64,000 nt of DNA, from positions 56,751-120,750 of the forward strand of contig JAPMUG010000011.1 in assembly GCA_026692725.1 (NCBI GenBank), read 5' to 3'. Below are positions 36,797 to 47,432 of the stretch, in pieces. Positions within the stretch are counted from its first letter, which is position 1, and each line of letters begins with the position of its first letter. The notes beneath the pieces were generated by a model that saw only the letters and a list, made by a program, of their open reading frames with translations, was not told the DNA's origin and did not search any database. The stretch is from Ecytonucleospora hepatopenaei (taxonomy: Eukaryota; Microsporidia; Enterocytozoonidae). The translations under genes and the position numbers were made by a program.

Positions 36797-38481
36797 CTAG
36801 ATATTGTTTACGTATTTCAGCTGGGGTGTCCATACTATAGTACAAATTGTTTTTATAAACTAATAACTAATTTCTACGGACAAATGATTTGATTTTAAAC
36901 TAAAATTGTATTTTAAAAGCGTTTATAAACTTAATCTTTTATTAAAAAGTTTTTAAAAGAAGTAATAGTAAAAAAATATTAGGTTATATGATAAAAAATT
37001 ATAAATCTGTTTAATTAAAAAATAAGATTTTTATGATCATTTTTTTACTTATTTAACATTATTTATAATTTAAAAAGACGTGTAAAAACATAAAAAGTGT
37101 TTTCTTTTTAAAAAAAAACAAATTGATTGGGCGACTCTATAAATAGTTTTTAAAAAAATTAAATTAAAAATATTTATAAGTTTTTTAAAAAGTTTTTTAA
37201 AAACATAAATAAAATTTTAATTTAAATATTTATAAAATCATTTCCTAGTTATTTGAAATGTTTTTTGTTAAAAACAATAAATTATTAAGGTAGATAAATA
37301 TAAAAATAAAAAAGTATTACTTCAATGAATTATTAACAAAACAAGTTTTAAATTTTTTTATAAATAAAACAACATTTTTTACAAATGATTATATATGCTA
37401 AACAATATTTTAACAATAAATTGTTTTTAAATACAATAAATTTTTTAAAAAATAAAAGATACATAATTTATAAGATTTTTAAATTTTTAAATAAATAAAA
37501 AAAATACTTATTATAAAAAAATCAAAACGTAAACGATAACCCTTAAAAAATATTCTTTAAAATTTTTTGTATAAATTTATAAAAAAAGCTTTTTATAAAA
37601 AATAAATTTTTAAGAACTATCTTTTTATCGATAAAAAATATTTAAAACTAACTAAACTAAAAACAAAAAGATTAAAATTGTTAAAAACATAAAGGTAAAA
37701 AAATTTAATTAAGCGGTTCTAGTTGTTAAAATGTTTTTTACCATTTTTAATTGTAAAAAAATAAATTTTAAAAATTATTATAGAACTTTTAAAACAAACA
37801 TTACTTTTTTTATAAAACTTTTTTACAAAAACATTTATATTATAAATAATAATTATATTGTGTATTTTTATATTTTAAAATTTTGAAAGTTTTCAAAGTG
37901 CAAAAATAAAAATGCATTTTTTTCAATAACTTTGTTTGTACAAAAGCAAAAATAATGTTAAATCTAAAAATTTTGTTTATTTTATTTTTTAATAAAATCT
38001 TAATATTATTGGTTATAATATTTCACTACCTATATGAAACTTTAGCGTTTATGATTTTCTAGCCAGAGCAAAAATTTTTATTATTTTTATAATATAAGTT
38101 TTAGATAAAGAGGATAAACAAATTGTGATAAGTTTTGAATATATAGTAATTTTATTGTAATAAAATAGAATTTAAAAAAGAATGTATATTTTAACTTTTT
38201 ACGCTAAAATATCTTTAGCTAAAAATTTTTATTTTGTAAAAAAATAAATTTTTTACAAAGAAAGGGTCTTAGAAATGCTTGTGAGAAATAAAAACAAAAA
38301 ATTTAATAAACAAGTACAAGTTAAAGGTGTATGATAAAAAACATTATTTTAAAAACACTTCTTAACATATAGATAAAAAAGTATTTGTAAAAAGCACTTT
38401 GAGGCTATTGTATTGATAAAAAGTTTTTTAGTTTAATTACCAAAATTAAAACAACATAAAATTATATATATACAAATTTTT

Positions 38482-38700
38482 TCATTACTAAATTACTCAC
38501 AGAAAATTCTATAAAAAACATCATTCTAGCTTTTGCAATAAACAAGCCCTTAGGATAAAAAAATCAAGAAAAAAACCTGCGGTTTTCATCCCGCCTTGGG
38601 ATCACCATACACAAACTCACACTATTCTATAAAATACAATAATGCCGAAGTGCTTCGGTCAAAGGCTTTAATTTCAAGCCGTGTGTGAAGGGGTGTTTGA
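38482..38700 (+). repeat. Dispersed structured repeat, copy 2 (uninterrupted)
   Basis: It opens with ~100 bp nearly identical to copy 3 (TTACTCACAGAAAATTCTAT, then CTAGCTTTTGCAATAAACAA and CCCTTAGGATAAAAAAATCA). Next come the hairpin ATCCC-GCCTT-GGGAT at 38,588, CCGAAG-TG-CTTCGG at 38,645 and GGCTT-TAATTTC-AAGCC at 38,664, then GTGTGTGAAGGGG. It shows the layout before transposon insertion in copy 1. Confidence 0.75.
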
Positions 38701-39390
38701 TAAATAAGGTGTATTTAAACCAACACCCCTTAAAGGTACTTGCTTAAGAGGTTTTTAGTAATATGCTTCACAAATACCCCTTTGCCCCCCCCTCTTTGTA
38801 AAAAATTTACTCCATTGCAAAAATTAATTTTTTCAGCTAGCAGTAAATCGCCAGTAAACATTCAAAAATAAAATTCCTTTTGGACCTCTATCTTATTATT
38901 CTATAAATTTTCATAATTCACACTTAACACCATCTATTTCTTCCCTTTATTTTATTCTTATGTTTGCACGAGCTCATGAAAATTTTTATTTTGGCGGGGA
39001 ACATAAAATTTGCAAATTGTTTTTTAAAAAGCATGTTGTAGTGCAAAGTTTTTTTTTATTTATTAAGGGCTTGGTTTAATACATTCAAAAAAATTTGAGA
39101 AGGTATTATTAATTCTTGTTATTTTATAAAAAAATTTTAAATATACACATGTTAAAAAATACATTGGGTGTTAAAAAAACTTGTATTTTGTAAAGAACTA
39201 TATATGACATTATAAACGACAAAATTAAAGAAATATTTAAGATAATTGAATGCAAACAAAGCAATTAAATCTTTGTCGTATACTACGTTAATTGTAAAGT
39301 TTAAAAAACAATTTTTTAAAAAAATATTTTGCTTTTATTTAAAAAAACGTATAGTCTTTTTTTTTGATAATACAAAAATACAAATATTTA

Positions 39391-39670
39391 CAAATTTATT
39401 CATTACTAAATTACTCACAGAAAATTCTATAAAAAACGTCATTCTAGCTTTTGCAATAAACAAGCCCTTAGGATAAAAAAATCAAGAAAAAAACCTGCAA
39501 CTTTCATCTCGCTTTGGGATCAACATAAAAAAACTCAAATAAATCTATACAAAATACACTAATGCCGAAGTGATTCGGTCAAAGGCTTTAATTTAAGCAG
39601 TGTGTAAAGGGAACGCTGCTTGTGGGGCTCTTAACTAAGCAAGACACAGCATAAGCCCCCTTGGGTAAAA
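39391..39670 (+). repeat. Dispersed structured repeat, copy 3
   Basis: Same blocks as copy 2, with changes in the hairpins (ATCTC-GCTTT-GGGAT; CCGAAGTGATTCGG; GGCTTTAATTTAAGCAG) that weaken some pairings. It continues further right, with CGCTGCTTGTGGGGCTC and CCCCCTTGGG shared with copy 1. Confidence 0.75.
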
Positions 39671-42114
39671 GTTTTTAACATTTTTTATATTAAATTTTTA
39701 GACTTTTCTTTTTGTTAAACATTTAATTTAAATATTAATTAAAATTTTTCAAAAGTTTAAAAAATTGTTAATAAGTGTTAATAGTAAAAACAGTCGTATG
39801 TTCTGCGGCACAAACGAACGTATATAAAAATATACGCTGTTTTACAAATGTAACTTACTACAGGCATAATCTTGTTGCCAAAGATCAATTGGCGGGTGTT
39901 ACCATCCTATTTAATTAGTAGTTTTTTAAAAAATGTAAAAAAATCTTTTTCCTTGACTCTCGCTTTATTTTTAAAAATTTTGTAATTTTTGTGATTTATT
40001 TTATAAAAAATAAAGATATGTAAATCTAAGAAAATTTTAACAAAACTTTATTTTTAAATCATTTTATTTTTAGTTTTTGTGTTTTTTTTACAAGGTGAAA
40101 TTCTTGCACTTGACTTTTTATGGCGAAAATGTTGGCTTTTGATTCTATCCTTTAAAAAACTTTTTTTTTGTTTATTTAATATTTTTTTTAAACAGCATTT
40201 TATTAACCGATTTTAAATAAAAAAGTTTAACACAAAAATGTTTTTTACTACTTTTAAAAAACTGAAATTTTTAAGTTTTGTTTATTTTTTATTATATATT
40301 AAAAATGTTTGTTTAATTTTAAAAAATTTTTTAAAAACTTTATTTTGCGAGTTTTTCACACAGTGTAAATAAGGTATCTGTTGCAAGGTGCATTTTTTCA
40401 TTTTTTAAAAATTGTTTTTATTGTATCGAAAAATATTTAGTTGGGTATGAAAATATTTTTAAAAATTTTTGTTAAACACAATTATTTATTATAATTGATA
40501 TTTAAAATTTTGTTTTTTAATAATTTTAATAAAAAGTTTTTTAACATTTTTTAAAACAAAGATACATATTTATTCAAATTTTGTTTTTAAACTAATAAAA
40601 TTTTATTATTGATTAACTCATTTTAAAATAATATGTATTTTAATGTTTAAAGTTTGAAATTTTTTAAAATTTATTGCTTTATTTTTGCAGTAAAACAATT
40701 TAAAAAATTTTTTTAAAACCATTTATTTTATCTTTTTTTTATTTGGTATTTTAAATATGTTTTTATTTTTTAATTTAAAAAAAAGATAAAACTATCAAAA
40801 TAATTATAAAAAAAAAGTGTTTTGTTACAAATATTTTTATTTTTTATATGATAGTTTTTTAATAATAATTTTTGCTTTTGTTGATTTTTTAAAATTTTAA
40901 TAGAAATTTATTACTATAAAATTTTGCATACTTTATTTTTTTATATTTTAAATGTTTTCATCTTTACTATTTATTTTTTAAACTTTATTTTAACACTACT
41001 TTTTATACTAACACTCTGCCAAAATTATATACTGTTTTGTATTTATTTTTTTTAAAAAGCAAGCCAAAGCTTTTTGACACATATCACATACTTTGAAAAT
41101 AAATAAAGAACCTGAATTACAAAATTTTAATTTTAGCATAATGAAGTTTTTATAATGGAAATTATTTAAATAACATTTATAAAATTTTCAAAAGAAATAA
41201 AATCAATATGCTACTATTTTTTATATAAAATTAAAATTGTATGAAAGAACAAATTTTATCACATTTCTTTAAAAACAGTATTTATATTTTTTAATCTTTA
41301 ATGCATAATAAATTTTATATTATAATGTTTTCCGATCTAGTTTAACTATTCCTGATCAAGCTTGTCTTCTTAAAAATAAAGCACGTTTGTGTTTTTACAC
41401 GTCTTTTTAAGTCATAAATAATGTTTATCACATCCCAACACGTTGTTCCGTGATACAAATTTTACCTTAAATTTTAACAGATTTTTTTAATTTACAAATT
41501 TAATATAATAAGTAAGAACCATGATTATACTTTACATTATATACATCGGAACTGACATTAGAATAGTTTTCTCATGAAATTTATTTCAAAATTAATTTTT
41601 GCTGTTTAAAAATTTTAAGAATAAATAAACCCATCCTTATTATTAATATATTATTTTTGAATTTTACTAAAGTATTTTAATTATGAATCACCTTAGATGT
41701 GACAATGTTTAATAAATAAAAAATGATCACAAAAATCTTTCTTTTTTACTTAAACAGATTTTAAAATTTTTTCCAAAAACCTAATGTTTTTTACTAGTTT
41801 ACTTTTAAAAATTTTAAAGAAAGGTTTAGTTTAAAAGCGTTTTTAAAATACAATTTTAATTAAAAATCAAATCATTTGTTCATAAAATTTAGATATTAGT
41901 TTATTAAAATAATTTTCCAATAAGACCAAATTGATAGGGAAAATACAAAATTGATGCGTAAATTATATGAATGATAGAAACAAAAATAAAATCGATTTAA
42001 AAAGGACAAAATTGATCGGGAAAAAGCGAAATCGATCGGGAAAAAGACAAACTAGATCCAAAAACACTATATATAATTATTTCAATTATTTTTGTATTTA
42101 AAAATATAATAATC

Positions 42115-43202
42115 GGCTCAAGTGACAAATTTTTCTCCCGGGGTAAAATTTGTCACTTGATGAAGTTTAATAAAATATTTTTTAAACCCATATGTATTCA
42201 TATTATTCAGATGTTTTAGAACCTGTAATAACAAGTTCTCCACCTTCTGTCGTGGAGTTCCTAAGAAATAAAGGAATACTGAAGCGAGTAATCAGCTGTC
42301 CTTTTTGTGTTGAAAAAATGAAGACAGATGATTACAACAGAAATGTGGTTAATTGGCGTTCAGGTGTATGAATAGCAAATGCAATGGGTATAAAAATACC
42401 ATTCCATTCGCACCGAGTCATCTTTAGGTGATTTTAATATATCGTTAATTGATATAATAAAATTACTTGGAAATGGTTTGATAACCAAACACAAGTGCAG
42501 ATCGGCTTGGAAGTACGTGCTTCTTCCCGATCAATACTTCGTTTTGTTGATTTTCTAAGAACAGCATGCGAAATGCACTGTTTGGCAAATCCAGTTTCAC
42601 TCGGTGGGGAACATGCAATTGTTGAAATTAATGAAAGTCTTTTTTGACACAAGCAAAAATACCACCAAGGAAGACAAACAAGAAGAGAGATAAGGGTTTT
42701 TGGAATGATTGACATTTCATCTAATCCACACAAAATCTCTTTGCATTTGGTAGAGGATAGGTCTGCAGCAACCTTACTTCCAATAATTAATAACGTTTGT
42801 AGGAAGGATACCATTATACATTCTGATTCGTGGAAATCGTATAATGGTATCAGTAGGAACTTTAGATTTTCTCATAAAACTGTGAACCACACCAATAATT
42901 TTGTTGATCCTGAAACTGGTGTCCATACGCAAAATATTGAATGCTTGTGGAATAGTTGCAATTATTTTATAAAGCAACAAAAAGGAATTGTTGGTGAGAA
43001 ACTTGAACAATTTCTTTGTGAGAGAATGTGGAAACAGAATGTTGCAAAAAGTATTTGTTTTGAAGCAGCATTGAATTTATTGAAAGAAATTTATTAAATT
43101 AGTTAGCTATTTTTTTATATTAAAAATTTGTCACTCAAGTTTTAGTAGGGGGAAATTTGTCACTTGATAAAATTAGTAGGGGGAAAATTTGTCACTTGAT
43201 CC
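42115..43202 (+). mobile_element. Merlin (IS1016-type) DNA transposon with perfect 8-bp target duplication
   Basis: The left end GGCTCAAGTGACAAATTTTT and the reverse of the right end GGATCAAGTGACAAATTTTC are inverted repeats. They are flanked by the identical octamer TAATAATC at 42,107-42,114 and 43,203-43,210. Eight to nine bp is the target duplication known for Merlin. The left end also contains an internal 16-bp inverted partner (AAAATTTGTCACTTGA at 42,145-42,160), and the right end carries three tandem copies of the terminal motif (about 43,128, 43,153 and 43,185). Merlin elements have been described in several microsporidia. Confidence 0.92.
42192..43097 (+). pseudogene. Merlin/ISXO2-like transposase, disrupted in its N-terminal half
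   Basis: The frame from the ATG at 42,192 (MYSYYSDVLEPVITS ... ISCPFCVEKM, the zinc-binding N-terminus) meets a TGA at ~42,369. Several further stops and shifts follow through GGEHAIVEINESLF, where the first catalytic Asp of the family's 'DE(S/T)' appears as Asn. From 42,705 it is open: VFGMIDISSNPHKISLHLVE, IIHSDSWKSYNG, HTNNFVDPETGVHTQNIECL, LLKEIY. The second Asp (HSDSW) and the E/W motif are intact. The element is non-autonomous now. Confidence 0.88.
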
Positions 43203-43533
43203 TAATAATCTTTATAATTAATAAATTAATAAATTTTTCTTGTTATTAGTAATTTATTAAATTTGTTTAAATGTTATTACTCTATTCAAATTAAATTAAA
43301 AAAACTAATAAGTTTTATAAAAAATTATAAATTTATATTTAACATTTAATACAATATTCAATATTATTTTAAAATATAAATAAATAATTCAAAAAACAAT
43401 AATATTAATAATTTATTCAAACCTAATTATTTTTTTAACTATTAAAAAATATTTTAAAATATATCCTAACTATTAAAATATGTTTTTATATATTAAATTC
43501 TAACTATTGTTTTTATATATTATATTTTATCCT

Positions 43534-44394
43534 CTAATATCCCTCATTAAATTCTATTAATGCTCTCATCTTAGCCTCTTCATTTTCTGCTATTTTATTA
43601 GGATTCTTTATAACACACAATGATTTACTAGTGCTGTGACATAATGAATTACCCATAACAGCATACATAGCTGTGTTTATAACACCGGTAATGGTGCTTA
43701 TAATATGCAAGTTGTGTTTATTTACGTCAAATGGCAGTTTAAAGAGTGTTAAAAGATAGCATGTAAATCCATAAATGACATAAAGAAAAATTAAGCTTAA
43801 TCCATTTTTAACCTTCTTGCTGTTAAAAATGGGGTTGAGCATTATGAAGAAAGCAGCAAAGATGAATTCAATGCCGTAAACAAGGTTCTCAACAAATCCA
43901 GTGAAGTTGTCGTCAAACATGTACTTGACACTGTCCAGGTAGACAAAGGTAGGTATGCGTATAAGGCCATATATCTTAGCAAATAGGCTGTAGTTAGTGT
44001 AAAAAGCACTGCTAATCAAAAGCACCTCACCGATTTTTTCACAGAATTCCCCCGCCTTTAAAACATCAACAGTAATATTATTATTGTTTAAATTTTTACT
44101 ATTTTCTTTTTTATTCTTACCATTTTCTACTTTACTATTTTCTTTTTTACTATTTTCTACTTTACTATTAAATATTCCATTAAATATTTTATTATTTTTA
44201 TAAATATTACCATTAATTTGTATAGTTCTACTATATTCAGCATATTGTTTAAATAGAATGGAATTCAGCACACACAAAATGGAAGCAAGAAGCATAGCCT
44301 TGCCCACCCCATTTTTCCTCTTACTCTTGCCCACCTGATTGAACAAGTACGCAGTAACCAGCAGCAGTTCAATAACCTTTTGGAATTGAGTCAT
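43534..44394 (-). CDS. Multi-pass membrane protein, function unknown
   Basis: 286 residues with about five hydrophobic helices (near 5-18, 32-48, 120-135, 165-190, 195-222) and an Asn/Lys-rich cytosolic-type loop between helices 2 and 3 (residues ~66-105, repeats such as SKVENSKKEN). The C-terminus is a soluble tail (CVIKNPNKIAENEEAKMRAL). The segment EFCEKIGEVLLISSAFYTNY plus FAKIYGLIRIP loosely recalls PEX11-type membrane-elongation proteins, but microsporidia lack peroxisomes and I do not call it. The gene is the first intact one right of the transposon region. Confidence 0.6.
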   Translation of the reverse strand: MTQFQKVIELLLVTAYLFNQVGKSKRKNGVGKAMLLASILCVLNSILFKQYAEYSRTIQINGNIYKNNKIFNGIFNSKVENSKKENSKVENGKNKKENSKNLNNNNITVDVLKAGEFCEKIGEVLLISSAFYTNYSLFAKIYGLIRIPTFVYLDSVKYMFDDNFTGFVENLVYGIEFIFAAFFIMLNPIFNSKKVKNGLSLIFLYVIYGFTCYLLTLFKLPFDVNKHNLHIISTITGVINTAMYAVMGNSLCHSTSKSLCVIKNPNKIAENEEAKMRALIEFNEGY

Positions 44395-44847
44395 GGAATA
44401 TTGTTTATAATAATTTATTTACATAAAAATATAAAACAGTAAACATACAAAAGAAGTTTCATAATATTTACAAAAAAATAATACTAATATATTTATAACT
44501 TATATTTTATATATTTATAACATATATTACTAATATATAATATATAATTTACTAATAAAAATATAAAATATAAAATATTATATAAAATATATTATATTAC
44601 TCCTTTATTTATTTATAAATTATACTATTTTATACTCCTTTATATAATATAAATATACTATAAATATAATATAAATATAATATAAATATAATATAAATAT
44701 AATATAAATATAATATAAATATAATATAAATATAATTATAATATAATATAAATATAACTACAATTATAATACTTTTAATTAATACTTTTAATTAATACTT
44801 TATATTTTATAATATTTATTTATACTATAATTATAATATTTATTTAT
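44395..44847. repeat. AT-rich divergent gap with an 11-bp tandem repeat
   Basis: From about 44,640 to 44,735 the unit ATAATATAAAT recurs about nine times. The rest is A/T-rich with TAATTAATACTTT copies at 44,775-44,805. No gene seen. Confidence 0.8.
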
Positions 44848-46650
44848 ATGACTAATAATACTAATTATATATTTACTACATATATCAAATATACTAATAA
44901 TTATGATGATTATTATAATTTCTTAGAAATGTATATAGAAGGGGAATATTATACAGAAATACCATTAGAATGGAATAATATATTAATAAACAATACTGAT
45001 ATATGCAATAATTTAAATAACAGTAATAATTTAAATAACAGTAATAATTTAAATAACAGTAATATATGTAATAACAGTAATAACAATAATATATGTAATA
45101 ATTTAAATAATACTAATATATCTAATAATACTACTAATAGTGTATTATATAATAATCCATCAGAATTCTTTAATAATTCAATAGGTATAAAAAACAATAA
45201 TACTAATATTAATATATTAAATAACATTAATATATTAAATAATATTAATATACGTAATATACATAATAATATATTACATAATAATATATTAGATAATAAT
45301 ATATTAAATATTCTTAATGATTTCTATAATTATACTATATCATTTATTAATAAATATAATACTAATGCTAATATAAATTATATAAAAGGTAGAATATATG
45401 AATTAAATATATTTAATATAATATATTATAATAATACTAATGATAATACTAATACAATATATAATGATAATATATCAAACAATAATATAAACAATAACAA
45501 TAACAATATATTATATAATAATGCATTTATGTTATATTCATTAGCATCTAAAGGTAATAGTGCAATGGGTATGTTTTACTTAGCAAGGTGCTATGAGCAT
45601 GGGATAGGAGTGGAAAGAGACAAGGAGGTGGCACGTAACTTATACAAGGCAGTGGCAAAGCAGGGGCACCACAAGGGGCTCTACAGGTTTGCACTGATAT
45701 GCCTGAAGAACAATGAGGTGCAGTTGGGACAGAATTATTTAAGACAGGCAGTGATATCAAAAGAGAGAGAGATAAAGAGGATAATGAAGAATAACAGTAA
45801 TATATTATATAATGATAACAGTAATATAAATAGTAATATATTATATGATAATAACAATATAAATAGTAATATAAATAATCACAAATATTATAATCCTATG
45901 TTAGTTAATAACTGTCCATACTTCTATCACTTAGGCATGCTATACATGACTGACCACTCTCAGCTGATTAAAGACATATCATATGCATTTGATGTATTTA
46001 AGAAGGGAGCAGGATATGGGTGTAAGCATTGTATGTTTATGGTAGGAGAATATTATGAGAAGAATATAATAGATTATAATACTAAATTAAATAACAGTAA
46101 TAATAAATTAAATAACAGTAATACTAATACTGATAAATTAAATAATACTAACAGTAATAAATTAAATAATACTAATATAAACAATAAATTAAATAATAAT
46201 ATATTAAACAATAACAACAATATAAATAATAACAATGTTAATATTGCTTATAAATATTATGCTAATGCTGCTGCTTTAAATCAAAGTGATGCACAAATTA
46301 AAATAGGTAGATTATTATTAAGGAATAATAGACATAATAACAATAACAGTAATAACAGTAATATAAAATATAATAACAGTAATATAAAATATAATGATAA
46401 TAATGATAATACTAATAATAGTAATACTAATTTAAATATTGCCTTTACTTATTTAGAATCTGCTGCTTTCAGTGGTAACTCTAAGGGAATGGTAGCACTG
46501 GCTGATGCTTTTTACATGAACACAGAGAGGAGGGACGTGTTGCAGGCATACTGGTGGTATAGGATAGCAGAGACATATGGTGAAGATGTACAGGAGAATA
46601 TAAAGAGAACAGAGAAATATATAGAGAATACAAAATATAATGGATATTAG
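44848..46650 (+). CDS. Sel1-repeat protein (Skt5/Chs4- or Hrd3-type) with large Asn-rich insertions
   Basis: 600 residues. Ordered Sel1-like repeats are separated by Asn-rich blocks. Near 230-310: MLYSLASKGNSAMGMFYLAR, CYEHGIGVERDKEVARNLYK, AVAKQGHHKGLYRFALICLK. Near 350-400: FYHLGMLYMTD and AFDVFKKGAGYGCKHCMFMV. Later: YYANAAALNQSDAQIKIGRL and TYLESAAFSGNSKGMVALAD with AYWWYRIAETYGED. These match the 36-38-residue Sel1 consensus 'A...lg.ly..G.gv..d...A..wy..AA..G'. In fungi such proteins activate chitin synthase (Skt5/Chs4) or serve ERAD (Hrd3). Chitin in the spore wall makes the first attractive, but no CAAX box or TM is seen. The Asn blocks make up more than a third of the protein. Confidence 0.7.
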   Translation: MTNNTNYIFTTYIKYTNNYDDYYNFLEMYIEGEYYTEIPLEWNNILINNTDICNNLNNSNNLNNSNNLNNSNICNNSNNNNICNNLNNTNISNNTTNSVLYNNPSEFFNNSIGIKNNNTNINILNNINILNNINIRNIHNNILHNNILDNNILNILNDFYNYTISFINKYNTNANINYIKGRIYELNIFNIIYYNNTNDNTNTIYNDNISNNNINNNNNNILYNNAFMLYSLASKGNSAMGMFYLARCYEHGIGVERDKEVARNLYKAVAKQGHHKGLYRFALICLKNNEVQLGQNYLRQAVISKEREIKRIMKNNSNILYNDNSNINSNILYDNNNINSNINNHKYYNPMLVNNCPYFYHLGMLYMTDHSQLIKDISYAFDVFKKGAGYGCKHCMFMVGEYYEKNIIDYNTKLNNSNNKLNNSNTNTDKLNNTNSNKLNNTNINNKLNNNILNNNNNINNNNVNIAYKYYANAAALNQSDAQIKIGRLLLRNNRHNNNNSNNSNIKYNNSNIKYNDNNDNTNNSNTNLNIAFTYLESAAFSGNSKGMVALADAFYMNTERRDVLQAYWWYRIAETYGEDVQENIKRTEKYIENTKYNGY

Positions 46651-46738
46651 GATATATAAATATATAAATATATATAAATATATTACTATATAAATAGGTA
46701 TATGATATTACTATATAAACAGTAATATATTTTTAACA

Positions 46739-46758
46739 AAATTTTACCCTTATCTTTT
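46739..46758 (+). promoter_or_regulatory. TTTTACCCTTATC motif upstream of eS17
   Basis: AAATTTTACCCTTATCTTTT at about 46,740, 120 bp before the eS17 ATG, is the reverse complement of the TAAGGGTAAATTT box. Confidence 0.45.
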
Positions 46759-46876
46759 TTTATTATATTTATATATTATATTAATTATAAACTATATTAT
46801 ATTAATTATATTATAAACTATATTATATTATATTAATTATATTTAATAATAAACAACAAATAACAAATAATAACCA

Positions 46877-47248
46877 ATGGGTAAAATTAGAGGTAGAGCT
46901 ATTAAATCTGCTGCTAGGACTGTCATCGAGACCTACTTCAGCAGAATCAACAATGACTTTGTCAACAACCTGGCACTGGTCAAGGACGTGACCCACACCC
47001 AGAACAAGAAGACCAGGAACGTGCTGGCTGGTTACATCACCCACCTGTACAAGAGGATCCTCCACAACGACGTAAAGGGCATCCACATAAAGGCGCACGA
47101 GGAGGAGAAGGAGAGAAAAGAGGCATTCATTCCCAAGGTAGGGGTGTTAGACACAGAGAAGATAATGATTGATGGAGTGACCAAGAAGATGGTAGAGGAG
47201 TACCAGATAGAGGGAAACTATGCAGTGGTAGAATCAAGGAATAATTAA
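46877..47248 (+). CDS. RPS17: 40S ribosomal protein eS17
   Basis: 123 residues: MGKIRGRAIKSAARTVIETY, FSRINNDFVNNLALVKDVTH, VLAGYITHLYKRI and VKGIHIKAHEEEKERKEAF, the standard eS17 blocks. The 3' end is slightly shorter than in yeast. Codons in 46,920-47,140 are strikingly GC-rich (roughly half G+C by eye) although the surrounding DNA is almost all A/T. The first ~40 bp and the last ~60 bp of the gene fall back to AT-rich usage. No intron. Confidence 0.95.
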   Translation: MGKIRGRAIKSAARTVIETYFSRINNDFVNNLALVKDVTHTQNKKTRNVLAGYITHLYKRILHNDVKGIHIKAHEEEKERKEAFIPKVGVLDTEKIMIDGVTKKMVEEYQIEGNYAVVESRNN

Positions 47249-47280
47249 ATTTATATTATATTATATTATATTTTATTTTT

Positions 47281-47316
47281 ATACCCTTATATTGTTATAT
47301 TTTTATACCCTTATAT
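47281..47316 (+). promoter_or_regulatory. Duplicated ACCCTTATATTGTT motif upstream of SEC11
   Basis: Two copies, TTTTATACCCTTATATTG at about 47,276 and again at about 47,301, about 125-150 bp before the SEC11 ATG. Confidence 0.45.
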
Positions 47317-47432
47317 TGTTTATATAAAATACATTTTATTTATATAAAATACATTCTATTATATAAAATATAATTTATTAGTAATAATATTTTATTAGTA
47401 GTAATATAATAATATAACATTCTATTAGTAAT

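Larger units (their letters stand above)
36216..42060. repeat. Gene-free AT-rich region flanked by long, degenerate inverted repeats
   Basis: Three blocks on the left recur in reverse complement and reverse order on the right. (a) 36,216-36,270 (CAATCTAGTTGGTCC, CCGATTAATTTGG) versus 42,004-42,060 (GACAAACTAGATCC, GATCGGGAAAAA units). (b) 36,851-36,930 (ACAAATGATTTGATTTTAAA) versus 41,831-41,910. (c) 37,055-37,100 (AAAAAGACGTGTAAAAACA) versus 41,380-41,435. Between the arms, ~37,130-41,330 holds no gene that I can support. It does hold two copies of the structured repeat and an inverted fragment of it at ~39,040-39,110. Confidence 0.6.

Noticed and set aside
39246..39476. 76-residue + strand ORF
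   Set aside because: Runs into the conserved left part of structured-repeat copy 3; copy 2 does not keep the frame.
43534..44394. PEX11-like peroxisomal protein
   Set aside because: Only a loose helical resemblance, and peroxisomes are absent from microsporidia as far as known.
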